DNA from: Streptomyces wuyuanensis
GTDB lineage: Bacteria > Actinomycetota > Actinomycetes > Streptomycetales > Streptomycetaceae
Direction: 5' to 3'
NCBI RefSeq assembly: GCF_900103455.1
Contig: NZ_FNHI01000004.1
Coordinates: forward strand, 186,001 to 250,000
DNA: 64,000 nucleotides
In this document: one piece after another, positions 45,742 to 53,566 of the stretch
Layout: the number at the start of each line of letters is the position of its first letter
How positions within the stretch are numbered: the first letter of the stretch is position 1
Position numbers and translations under genes: made by a program
Notes under the pieces: generated by a model
The model's input: only the letters and a program-made list of their open reading frames with translations
The model's database searches: none
Told to the model about the DNA's origin: nothing

Positions 45742-46593
45742 ATGGCGGACAAGACCATGACCGCGGACGACGTCGTGGGGCGGCTGCGCAGCGGCATGAC
45801 CCTCGGCATCGGCGGCTGGGGCTCGCGCCGCAAGCCGATGGCCCTGGTCCGGGCGCTGCTGCGCTCCGGGGTCACCGATCTGACCGTCGTCTCCTACGGA
45901 GGCCCCGACGTGGGGATGCTGTGCGCGGCGGGCCGGGTCCGCAGGCTCGTCGCACCCTTCGCGACGCTCGACACGGTGCCGCTGGAGCCCCACTTCCGGG
46001 CGGCACGCGAAGCCGGGACGATCGCGATGACGGAGCTCGACGAGGCGATGTTCATGTGGGGGCTGCACGCCGCGGCCAACCGGCTCCCCTTCATGCCCGT
46101 GCGGGCCGGCCTCGGTTCGGACGTCATGAGGGTCAACCCCGGGCTGCGCACGGTCCGCTCCCCCTACGCCGACGGCGAGGAGTTCGTCGCGGTCCCCGCG
46201 CTGCGCCTGGACGCCGCGCTGGTCCACCTCAACCGCGCCGACCGCCTCGGCAACGGCCAGTACCTCGGCCCGGACCCCTACTTCGACGACCTCTTCTGCG
46301 AGGCTGCCGACGAGGCGTACCTGTCGTGCGAGCAGCTCGTGGAGACGGCCGAGCTGACGAAGGAGGCCGCGCCACAGACGCTGCTCGTCGGACGGCACAG
46401 CGTCACGGGCGTCGTCGAGGCCCCGAACGGGGCGCACTTCACCTCCTGCGCCCCCGACCGCGGCCGTGACGAGTCCTTCCAGAAGCTGTACGCGACCACC
46501 CCCTGGGCGGAGTTCGCCGAGCGTTTCCTGTCCGGTCCCGACGAGCACGCCTACCGGTCCGCCGTTCGGGCCTGGCACGAGGAGCAGCGGTGA
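45742..46593 (+). CDS. ipdA: CoA-transferase-family ring hydrolase, alpha subunit IpdA
   Basis: 283 residues. Class I CoA-transferase fold of the IpdA type: LRSGMTLGIGGWGSRRKPMALVRA, DLTVVSYGGPDVGMLC, LPFMPVRAGLGSDV, VPALRLDAALVHLN, DPYFDDLFCEAADEAYLS and VEAPNGAHFTSCAPDRGRDE. IpdA and IpdB form the heterotetramer that hydrolyses the final ring (COCHEA-CoA) in mycobacterial steroid breakdown; despite the fold, it is not a true CoA-transferase there. The stop overlaps the ipdB start (GTGA). Confidence 0.92.
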   Translation: MADKTMTADDVVGRLRSGMTLGIGGWGSRRKPMALVRALLRSGVTDLTVVSYGGPDVGMLCAAGRVRRLVAPFATLDTVPLEPHFRAAREAGTIAMTELDEAMFMWGLHAAANRLPFMPVRAGLGSDVMRVNPGLRTVRSPYADGEEFVAVPALRLDAALVHLNRADRLGNGQYLGPDPYFDDLFCEAADEAYLSCEQLVETAELTKEAAPQTLLVGRHSVTGVVEAPNGAHFTSCAPDRGRDESFQKLYATTPWAEFAERFLSGPDEHAYRSAVRAWHEEQR

Positions 46594-47345
46594 CCGACAC
46601 AGCCGGCCGCGTTCGCGCGCCCTCCCGTTCCGAGTACTGCGTGATCGCCTGCGCCGAGGCATGGCGCGGGAACGGGGAGGTGCTGGCGAGCCCCATGGGG
46701 CTGATCCCCTCCCTCGGCGCGCGGCTCGCCAGGCACACCTTCTCCCCCGATCTCCTGCTCACCGACGGCGAGGCGCTGCTCGTCGGCCCCGGCGGCGAGG
46801 TGGAGGGCTGGCTTCCGTACCGCCGCCATCTCACGATGGTCACCGGCGGCAGGCGGCACGTCATGATGGGTGCGAGCCAGCTCGACCGGTACGGCAACCA
46901 GAACATCTCCTGCATCGGCGACTGGTCCCGGCCGGCGCGCCAGCTGCTCGGTGTGCGCGGGGCGCCGGTCAACACGCTCAACAACCCGGTCAGTTACTGG
47001 GTCCCCCGGCACTCCCCGAGGGTCTTCGTCGAGAAGGTCGACATGGTCAGCGGCGTCGGGTACGACCATGCGGCCGGGGCGCGCTTCCACCGCATCCCGC
47101 GGGTCGTCACGAACCTGGGCGTCTTCGACTTCGAGACGCCCGACCGGTCGATGCGGCTCGCCGCCCTCCACCCGGGCGTCACGGTGTCCGAGGTCCGGGA
47201 GGCGACCGGTTTCCCGCTCCACGTCGCCGACGGCGGCCGCGTCCCGTACACCCGCGAGCCGACCGCCGGGGAACTGCGGCTCATCCGTGCCGTTCTCGAC
47301 CCGGACGGCCGGCGCGACCGCGAGATCGGGGCCCCGGCCCGATGA
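46590..47345 (+). CDS. ipdB: CoA-transferase-family ring hydrolase, beta subunit IpdB
   Basis: 251 residues. IpdB-type sequence: SEYCVIACAEAWRGNGEVLASPMG, LLTDGEALLVG, RRHVMMGASQLDRYGNQNIS, FGVRG-like LLGVRGAPVNTLNNPVSYW, VFVEKVDMVSGVGYD and VVTNLGVFDFETPDRSMR, ending LRLIRAVLDPDGRRDREIG. (Segments quoted are short pieces of the chain.) GTG start overlapping the ipdA stop, ATGA overlap with ipdC. Works with IpdA. Confidence 0.92.
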   Translation: MTDTAGRVRAPSRSEYCVIACAEAWRGNGEVLASPMGLIPSLGARLARHTFSPDLLLTDGEALLVGPGGEVEGWLPYRRHLTMVTGGRRHVMMGASQLDRYGNQNISCIGDWSRPARQLLGVRGAPVNTLNNPVSYWVPRHSPRVFVEKVDMVSGVGYDHAAGARFHRIPRVVTNLGVFDFETPDRSMRLAALHPGVTVSEVREATGFPLHVADGGRVPYTREPTAGELRLIRAVLDPDGRRDREIGAPAR

Positions 47346-48391
47346 GGACGGCACTCACCGAGCTCACCGGAGTGCGTCATCCCATCGTCCAGACCGGCAT
47401 GGGCTGGGTGGCGGGGCCCCGGCTGGTGTCGGCGGCCGCGAACGCCGGAGCCCTGGGCATCCTGGCCTCCGCGACGATGACGCCGGCCGGGCTGCGGCAG
47501 GCGGTACGCGAGGTGAAGGCCCGCACGGACGCGCCGTTCGGGGTCAATCTGCGGGCCGACGCGGGCGACGCCCGGGAGCGGGTGCGGATCATCGTGGAGG
47601 AGGGCGTGCGGGTGGCCTCCTTCGCGCTGGCCCCGTCCCGGGAGCTGATCGCCGGGCTCAAGCAGGCGGGGGTGGTCGTGATCCCGTCGGTCGGCGCTCG
47701 GCGCCACGCGGAGAAGGTCGCGGCCTGGGGCGCGGACGCCGTGATCGTGCAGGGCGGCGAGGGCGGCGGGCACACGGGGGACGTGGCGACGACCGTGCTG
47801 CTGCCGCAGGTGGTGGACGCCGTCGAGATCCCGGTCGTCGCCGCGGGCGGCTTCCACGACGGTCGGGGTCTGGTGGCGGCGCTCGCGTACGGGGCGGCGG
47901 GCATCGCCATGGGCACCCGCTTCCTGCTCACGTCCGACTCGACCGTGCCGGACGCGGTGAAGGCCCGCTATCTGTCGGCGACCGTCAAGGACGTCACCGT
48001 GACCACCGCCGTCGACGGACTGCCCCACCGCATGCTCCGCTCCGACCTCGTCGAGGCGCTGGAAGGTTCAGGCCGCGCCCGCGCCCTGCTGCACGCGCTG
48101 CGCAGGGCGGCGGGCTTCAGAAGGCTCTCCGGGCTGTCCTGGTCGGCCATGGTCCGCGACGGGCTCGCCCTGCGGCACGGCAAGGATCTCTCCTGGAGCC
48201 AGGTGCTGCTCGCCGCCAACACCCCCATGCTGCTGCGGGCCGCGATGGTCGAGGGCCGCACCGACCTCGGCGTGATGGCCTCGGGCCAGGTCGCAGGCGT
48301 GATCGAGGACCTGCCGAGCTGCGGGGAACTGGTCGGCCGGGTGATGGCTGAGGCCGAGCGGGTACTGCGGGGGCTGCCGGACCCGGACTGA
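47342..48391 (+). CDS. ipdC: IpdC-like flavin-dependent nitronate monooxygenase-family reductase
   Basis: 349 residues. TIM-barrel flavoprotein of the 2-nitropropane dioxygenase family: RHPIVQTGMGWVAGPRLVSA, NAGALGILASATMTP, FGVNLRAD, VIVQGGEGGGHTG (FMN phosphate loop), PVVAAGGFHDGRGLVAAL and GIAMGTRFLLTSDS. IpdC (Rv3553) acts in the HIP pathway of M. tuberculosis, where it is thought to reduce a ring intermediate. Last gene of the plus-strand operon; a palindromic terminator follows at 48431. Confidence 0.88.
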   Translation: MRTALTELTGVRHPIVQTGMGWVAGPRLVSAAANAGALGILASATMTPAGLRQAVREVKARTDAPFGVNLRADAGDARERVRIIVEEGVRVASFALAPSRELIAGLKQAGVVVIPSVGARRHAEKVAAWGADAVIVQGGEGGGHTGDVATTVLLPQVVDAVEIPVVAAGGFHDGRGLVAALAYGAAGIAMGTRFLLTSDSTVPDAVKARYLSATVKDVTVTTAVDGLPHRMLRSDLVEALEGSGRARALLHALRRAAGFRRLSGLSWSAMVRDGLALRHGKDLSWSQVLLAANTPMLLRAAMVEGRTDLGVMASGQVAGVIEDLPSCGELVGRVMAEAERVLRGLPDPD

Positions 48392-48430
48392 ACCACGAGG
48401 CGGCCCCACCCGGCGGTCACCGGGCGAGGG

Positions 48431-48452
48431 CCGGCCCCGCGCGCGGGGCCGG
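48431..48452. terminator. GC-only palindromic hairpin between ipdC and the DEAD-box helicase gene
   Basis: Perfect 22-bp palindrome, 40 bp after ipdC and before the convergent helicase stop (48550). More GC-rich dyads continue to 48500. Confidence 0.6.
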
Positions 48453-48549
48453 TCGGCGGACGGCGCGCGCGGGCCCCGGCCGGGGCCGGGGCCGGTCAAT
48501 GCGAACCCCTGGCAGGGCCGGCCAACGGCCCGCAGCCCCGCGCGCCCGA

Positions 48550-50277
48550 CTACCGGGCAGTGGTCCGGCGGCCCCTGGTCGCGCCCTGCGCAGTGCCCGT
48601 GCCCGCCGCACGTCCCCGTGCGTGTCCGGCGCCGTCGCGGGTGCGCCCGCCCTTGGCACGTCCGCCGTCGGCGCGTCCGGCGGCCCCGTCCTGGACCGCA
48701 CGCCCGCCCTTGCCGCGTCCGGCGGCCCCGTCCTTGACGGTACGACCGCCCTTGGCGGGTCCGGCGTCGGTACGTCCGCTGGTCTTGCGGCCACCGTCGG
48801 CGCGGCCGCCTGCCGTGCGGCCGCCCTCCGCCCTGCCGCCGTCCTTGCGGCCGGCCTCCGTACGACCGCCGGAGTCGCCGCGGCCGCCCTGCGGGCGTCG
48901 GCGCCCCCGCCTCGACGTCGCGGCGGGCGGCTGAGGAGCACGCGGCTCCTCGATGACCACGGCCACACCCGACGGTTCCCTGGCCCCGGTCACCCGGGCC
49001 AGCTCGTCGTCGCCGGACCTGACGGCGGCCGTGCGAGGGCTGATCCCCGCATCCGACATCAGCCGGGTCATCTCGCGCTTCTGGTCGGGCAGGACGAGGG
49101 TCACGACACTGCCCGACTCGCCCGCCCGCGCGGTCCGGCCGCCCCGGTGCAGATAGTCCTTGTGGTCCGTCGGCGGATCGACGTTGACGACGAGATCAAG
49201 GTCGTCGACGTGGATGCCCCGAGCCGCGACGTTGGTGGCCACCAGCGCGCTCACCCGGCCGTTCTTGAACTGGTCCAGGGTGCGGTTGCGCTGCGGCTGG
49301 GTCCGGCCGCCGTGCAGGCCGGCCGCCCGTACCCCGCTGGCCAGCAGCCGCTTCACCAGGCGGTCCACGGATCGCTTGGTGTCGAGGAACAGGATGACGC
49401 GGCCGTCACGGGCCGCTATGCGCACGGTGACGGCCTTCTTGTCCGTCTCGTCGGCGACGTAGAGGACGTGGTGTTCCATCGTGGTCACGGCGCCGGCGGA
49501 CGGGTCGACCGAGTGCACGACGGGATCGTTCAGGAATCCCCGCACGAGCAGGTCGATGTTCCGGTCCAGGGTGGCCGAGAACAGCATGCGCTGCCCACCC
49601 GGCTCCACCTGCTTCAACAGGGCGGTGACCTGCGGGAGGAATCCCATGTCGGCCATCTGGTCGGCCTCGTCCAGCACCGTCACCGCCACCTCGCCGAGTC
49701 GGCAGTCGCCGCGCTCGATGAGGTCCTTCAGGCGCCCCGGGGTCGCCACCAGCACCTCGGCGCCGCGTCGCAGCGCGGTGGCCTGCTTGGTGATCGACAG
49801 TCCTCCCACGACGGTCGCCAGTCGCAGGTTCACGGCGGTCGCGTACGGGGCGAGCGCGTCGGTCACCTGCTGTGCGAGCTCCCGCGTGGGAACGAGCACC
49901 AGGCCGAGGGGCGCCCCCGGCTCCGCCCGGCGTCCCGCGGTGCGGGCGAGCAGCGCCAGCCCGAAGGCGAGGGTCTTGCCGGATCCGGTACGCCCGCGCC
50001 CGAGGAGGTCACGACCGGCGAGCGAGTTCGGCAGCGTCGCGGCCTGGATCGGGAACGGCGCCGTCACGCCCTGCGCGGCGAGCGTCTTCAGCAGCGCCTC
50101 CGGCAGGTCCTCCAGCTCTTCGAATGCCCGGACGGCGGGCAGGGCGGGGACACGGGGCTCCGGAACGGTGAATTCCTGCGGTGGCGCGGCGCGGCGCACA
50201 CCGGCGGCCCCCTTGAGGGCCCGCTTCGCGGGGCGCTCGGCCGGCCGCCGGCGGGCGGGACGTGCGGAACGAGTCAT
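48550..50277 (-). CDS. DEAD-box RNA helicase with Gly-Gly-Arg repeat tail
   Basis: 575 residues from an ATG at 50277 behind GGAAGG. DEAD-box core: Q motif VTAPFPIQAATLP, Walker A GRTGSGKT, PTRELAQQV, TPGRLKDLIE, VLDEADQM (DEAD), LFSATLD (SAT), LVATNVAARGIHV and HRGGRTARAGESG. The last 120 residues form a basic, disordered tail with repeated GGR/GGRT/GGRA units (RGG-like) expected to bind RNA. The adjacent cold-shock gene suggests a cold or RNA-structure role, as for CsdA/DeaD and RhlE homologues. It interrupts the otherwise continuous HIP-like gene block. Confidence 0.93.
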   Translation of the reverse strand: MTRSARPARRRPAERPAKRALKGAAGVRRAAPPQEFTVPEPRVPALPAVRAFEELEDLPEALLKTLAAQGVTAPFPIQAATLPNSLAGRDLLGRGRTGSGKTLAFGLALLARTAGRRAEPGAPLGLVLVPTRELAQQVTDALAPYATAVNLRLATVVGGLSITKQATALRRGAEVLVATPGRLKDLIERGDCRLGEVAVTVLDEADQMADMGFLPQVTALLKQVEPGGQRMLFSATLDRNIDLLVRGFLNDPVVHSVDPSAGAVTTMEHHVLYVADETDKKAVTVRIAARDGRVILFLDTKRSVDRLVKRLLASGVRAAGLHGGRTQPQRNRTLDQFKNGRVSALVATNVAARGIHVDDLDLVVNVDPPTDHKDYLHRGGRTARAGESGSVVTLVLPDQKREMTRLMSDAGISPRTAAVRSGDDELARVTGAREPSGVAVVIEEPRAPQPPAATSRRGRRRPQGGRGDSGGRTEAGRKDGGRAEGGRTAGGRADGGRKTSGRTDAGPAKGGRTVKDGAAGRGKGGRAVQDGAAGRADGGRAKGGRTRDGAGHARGRAAGTGTAQGATRGRRTTAR

Positions 50278-50368
50278 ACGGTTTGCCTTCCTGGTGCTGA
50301 GCACAGCACAGGCCGGGACCCGCACCGCGTGGGTGCGGGCCCCGGCCGCGTGGTACGCGTCCCGAGGG

Positions 50369-50572
50369 TCAGGCGGGGACGATGTTCTCCGCCTGCGGGC
50401 CCTTCGGGCCCTGCGTGACGTCGAAGGAGACCTTCTGGCCCTCCTGGAGCTCACGGAAGCCCTGGGTGGCGATGTTCGAGTAGTGGGCGAAGACGTCGGC
50501 GCCGCCGCCGTCCTGCGCGATGAAGCCGAAGCCCTTTTCCGAGTTGAACCACTTCACGGTGCCGGTGGCCAT
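50369..50572 (-). CDS. cold-shock protein, CspA family
   Basis: 67 residues, a single cold-shock domain. [16 protein letters not shown] contains RNP1 and DVFAHYSNI contains RNP2. Binds single-stranded RNA/DNA and melts RNA secondary structure. GGGAG ribosome site 8 bp upstream. The mRNA leader contains a hairpin followed by a T-rich tract (50619-50655). 91 bp upstream of the helicase gene on the same strand, possibly partly co-transcribed. Confidence 0.96.
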   Translation of the reverse strand: MATGTVKWFNSEKGFGFIAQDGGGADVFAHYSNIATQGFRELQEGQKVSFDVTQGPKGPQAENIVPA

Positions 50573-50615
50573 GTCATTCTCCCGATAGGTAAGGGGCCCC
50601 ATCCGGAGATGCCGG

Positions 50616-50655
50616 AAAAACAATAAAGCGCCTGCGGATCATTCCCGTCAGGCGC
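50616..50655 (-). promoter_or_regulatory. cold-shock mRNA leader hairpin with U-rich tract
   Basis: Read on the minus strand: GCGCCTG (50655-50649) pairs with CAGGCGC (50634-50628), with additional inner GG/CC pairing, and is followed directly by TTTATTGTTTTT (50627-50616). This has the form of an intrinsic terminator 45 nt upstream of the csp start codon, so it may attenuate or act as a temperature-sensitive leader. Confidence 0.6.
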
Positions 50656-50828
50656 GCATAAAGTTCATGGGTACCAAACTGCAACCGCTACAACGTAGCA
50701 CGCTTCGCCGCGGTTCTCTGCCGCCGGGCCGGCTGCCTCGGCGTGTCCCGGAAGATCGGACCGGTCCGGCGCGTACGCGGCCGGGTCCGCCGGACGCGTA
50801 CGGCGCGGATCGCACGGCGAGGCCGGCG

Positions 50829-51986
50829 CTACATCCTTTCGATGACCGTCACGTTCGCCTGGCCGCCGCCCTCGCACATCGTCTGGAGCCCGAACCGGCC
50901 GCCCGTGCGCTCCAGTTCGTGCAGCAGCGTGGTCATCAGCCGGACGCCCGTGGCACCCAGGGGGTGCCCGAGGGCGATGGCTCCCCCGTTGACGTTGACG
51001 CGGGCCGGGTCGGCGCCCGTCTCCTTCAGCCAGGCCAGGACCACCGGGGCGAAGGCCTCGTTGATCTCGACGAGGTCGATGTCGTCGATGGTGAGGCCGG
51101 TCTTCTTCAGCGCGCGGGCCGTCGCCGGGATGGGCGCCGACAGCATCCGGATCGGGTCCTCGCCGCGCACCGAGAGGTGGTGCACGCGGGCGCGCGGTGT
51201 CAGCCCGTGCTCCCGTACGGCGCGTTCGCCCGCGAGCAGCATCGCCGCCGCGCCGTCCGAGACCTGTGAGGAGCAGGCGGCGGTGATCGTGCCTCCTTCG
51301 ACCACGGGTGGCAGGGCGGCCATCCGCTCCAGGGTGGTGTCGCGGCGGGGGCCCTCGTCCACGGTGACGTCGCCGTAGGCGACGGTCTCCCGTGCGAAGC
51401 GGCCCTCGTCGATCGCGCGGACGGCCCGCCGGTGGGAGCCGAGGGCGTACTCCTCCATGTCACGGCGGGAGATGCCCCACTTCCGTGCGATGAGTTCGGC
51501 GCCGTGGAACTGGTCGACGGGCGCGTCGCCGTAGCGGGCCCGCCAGCCCGCGCTGCCGGCGAACGGGCCGTCGGTCAGCCCCAGCGGCTCGGCGGCCCGC
51601 CGGGACGCGAAGGCGATGGGGATCTGCGACATGTTCTGCACTCCGCCGGCGACGACGAGGTCCTGCGTGCCCGACATCACGCCCTGGGCGGCGAAGTGCA
51701 CGGCCTGCTGCGACGAGCCGCACTGGCGGTCGACGGTCACACCGGGCACCTCCTCCGGGAGCCCGGCGGCCAGCCAGCTGGTCCGGGCGATGTCGCCCGC
51801 CTGCGGGCCGACCGTGTCGAGGCAGCCGAAGACGACGTCGTCCACGGCCGCCGGGTCGATCCCGGACCGCTCGACCAGGGCCCGCAGGACGTGCGCGCCC
51901 AGATCGGCGGGGTGCACGGCCGCGAGACGGCCCCTGCGCCGGCCCACCGGCGTGCGGACCGCTTCGACGATGAATGCCTCGGCCAT
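50829..51986 (-). CDS. fadA6: acetyl-CoA acyltransferase (thiolase), FadA6-like
   Basis: 385 residues. Thiolase fold: nucleophile Cys in VTVDRQCGSSQQAVHFAA, VVAGGVQNMSQIP, EINEAFAPVVLAWLK (covers catalytic NEAF), GGAIALGHPLGATGVR (His) and MCEGGGQANVTVIE (second Cys). Position next to kstR2 matches fadA6 (Rv3556c), which cleaves the ring-opened keto-acyl-CoA in the mycobacterial pathway. Last gene of the ipdF-kstR2-fadA6 minus-strand set; 36 bp after kstR2. Confidence 0.9.
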   Translation of the reverse strand: MAEAFIVEAVRTPVGRRRGRLAAVHPADLGAHVLRALVERSGIDPAAVDDVVFGCLDTVGPQAGDIARTSWLAAGLPEEVPGVTVDRQCGSSQQAVHFAAQGVMSGTQDLVVAGGVQNMSQIPIAFASRRAAEPLGLTDGPFAGSAGWRARYGDAPVDQFHGAELIARKWGISRRDMEEYALGSHRRAVRAIDEGRFARETVAYGDVTVDEGPRRDTTLERMAALPPVVEGGTITAACSSQVSDGAAAMLLAGERAVREHGLTPRARVHHLSVRGEDPIRMLSAPIPATARALKKTGLTIDDIDLVEINEAFAPVVLAWLKETGADPARVNVNGGAIALGHPLGATGVRLMTTLLHELERTGGRFGLQTMCEGGGQANVTVIERM

Positions 51987-52022
51987 GACTGCTCCCTCGG
52001 GGGGTCGGCGGACTTGCGGGGC

Positions 52023-52637
52023 TCAGTCCCGTACGGCGATGCCGTCCAGGACCATCGACAGGTACTGCCGGGCGATCTCCTCGGGGCTGTGGCGCCCGCC
52101 GGGCCGGTACCAGGACGCCGCGACCCACACCGTGTCGCGGACGAAGCGGTAGGTGAGCCGTACGTCCAGGTCGTCCCGGAAGGCGCCCGAGGCGACCCCG
52201 CGCTCCAGCGTCCCGAGCCACGCCTTCTCGAACTTCTGCTGGGAGTCGGCGAGATAGCGGAAGCGGGGCTGGGCGGAGAGATGCCGGGACTCCTTCTGGT
52301 AGATGGCGACGGCAGCGCGGTGCCGGTCGATCTCGCGGAAGGACTCGGTGACGAGCGCCTCGATGGTCTCCCGCGGCCCGAAGCCGGCGGCGAGGACGGC
52401 GTCGTACCCCGCCCACAACTCGTCGAGGAAGGCCGAGAGGATCTCGTCGAGGATCGACTCCTTGGAGTCGAAGTGGTAGTAGAGGCTGCCCGCGAGCATT
52501 CCCGCCTCGTCGGCGATCCTGCGGACTGTGGTGGCGTTGTAGCCGTGGGCCGCGAACACCTCGGCCGCGGTGCCGAGCAGTTCGCGGCGCCGCTCGGGGG
52601 AGGCGCTCACCTGGGTCTTCTTCTTGGTCGTGGCCAC
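52023..52637 (-). CDS. kstR2: TetR-family repressor, KstR2-like
   Basis: 204 residues from a GTG at 52637; KstR2 of M. tuberculosis is 200. N-terminal basic stretch (VATTKKKTQ), HTH TTVRRIADEAGMLAGSLYYHFDSKES, then a helical ligand domain (FLDELWAGYDAVL, YQKESRHLSAQPRF, VWVAASWYRPGG). KstR2 represses the HIP genes and is released by HIP-CoA. It lies between ipdF and fadA6, and the two KstR2-like operators in the cluster (44956, 53531) are its natural targets; the second would make it autoregulatory. Confidence 0.88.
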   Translation of the reverse strand: MATTKKKTQVSASPERRRELLGTAAEVFAAHGYNATTVRRIADEAGMLAGSLYYHFDSKESILDEILSAFLDELWAGYDAVLAAGFGPRETIEALVTESFREIDRHRAAVAIYQKESRHLSAQPRFRYLADSQQKFEKAWLGTLERGVASGAFRDDLDVRLTYRFVRDTVWVAASWYRPGGRHSPEEIARQYLSMVLDGIAVRD

Positions 52638-52728
52638 GTGTCCATTCTGGTCCTGCCCGGGGCCCGGACGCCCGGGGGCTGTCCCGTCATCACCGGTGGA
52701 TCGCCCGCCGGGGATCACGGGACAGCCC

Positions 52729-53517
52729 TCAGGGGTGCTGGGAGCTGACGGACACGGTCTCGCCGGTCATGTACGAGGAGTATCCGCTGGCGAGGAAGAC
52801 GATCACGTTGGCGACCTCCCAGGGTTCGGCGTACCGGCCGAAGGCCTCGCGGGCGGTGAGGTCCTCCAGCAGTTCGGCGGTGGTCACCTTCACCAGGTGG
52901 GGATGCATCGCGAGGCTGGGGGCCACGGCGTTGACGCGGACCCCGAACTCAGCCGCCTCGACGGCCGCGCAGCGGGTGAGGGCCATCACTCCGGCCTTGG
53001 CGGCCGCGTAGTGGGCCTGCCCGGCCTGGGCCCGCCAGCCGGCGACGGAGGCGTTGTTGACGATGACGCCGCCGCGGCCGGAATCGCGGAAGGCGCGCAG
53101 CGCGGCCCGGGTGCAGCGGAAGGTGCCGTTCAGGGTGACGTCGAGGACCCGGGCCCACTGCGTGTCGGTCATGTCGACGAGCGCGGCGGTCCCGCCGAGG
53201 CCCGCGTTGTTGACGACGACGTCGAGTCCGCCGTGCAGCCGTGCCGCTGCGCCGAAGAGGGCCCGCACCTGGTTCTCGTCGGTGACGTCGCACACCAGTG
53301 AGGCGACGGCCGCCGACCCGAACTCCGCGGCCAGGGACTCCTCCGTCTCCTTCAGGCGGCGCGCGTGCGCGTCGCTGACCAGCACCCGGGCGCCCTCCTC
53401 CAGGAGGCGCCGGGCGGTGGCTCCGCCGATCCCCGCGCCGGCGGCGGCGGTGACGACGGCGGTCCGGCCGTCCAGCAGTGCGTGCCCGGGAACGTACTGA
53501 GCCTTGTTGTCCGTCAC
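52729..53517 (-). CDS. ipdF: short-chain dehydrogenase/reductase, IpdF-like
   Basis: 262 residues from a GTG at 53517. SDR motifs: TAVVTAAAGAGIGGATARRL, DVVVNNAGLGG, VIVNNASVAGWRA (catalytic Ser), YAAAKAGVMALTR, and the family's end YMTGETVSVSSQHP. IpdF oxidises or reduces the 5-hydroxy/5-oxo position of HIP-CoA in mycobacteria (Rv3559c). Its promoter faces fadE30-like across an operator at 53531-53550. kstR2 follows 91 bp downstream. Confidence 0.88.
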   Translation of the reverse strand: MTDNKAQYVPGHALLDGRTAVVTAAAGAGIGGATARRLLEEGARVLVSDAHARRLKETEESLAAEFGSAAVASLVCDVTDENQVRALFGAAARLHGGLDVVVNNAGLGGTAALVDMTDTQWARVLDVTLNGTFRCTRAALRAFRDSGRGGVIVNNASVAGWRAQAGQAHYAAAKAGVMALTRCAAVEAAEFGVRVNAVAPSLAMHPHLVKVTTAELLEDLTAREAFGRYAEPWEVANVIVFLASGYSSYMTGETVSVSSQHP

Positions 53518-53530
53518 ACGGGCACGTTAA

Positions 53531-53550
53531 CCTACCAAACACTTGTTAGG
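53531..53550. promoter_or_regulatory. second KstR2-like operator, ipdF/fadE30 divergent promoter
   Basis: CCTACCAAACACTTGTTAGG. Read on the other strand it matches the first site over CCTAACAArYGTTTGGT with two differences in the centre, and it matches AnCAAGnnCTTGnT with one substitution. It lies 16 bp from the fadE30 ATG and 14 bp from the ipdF start. Confidence 0.75.
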
Positions 53551-53566
53551 GAACCGAGGTGCGCTG

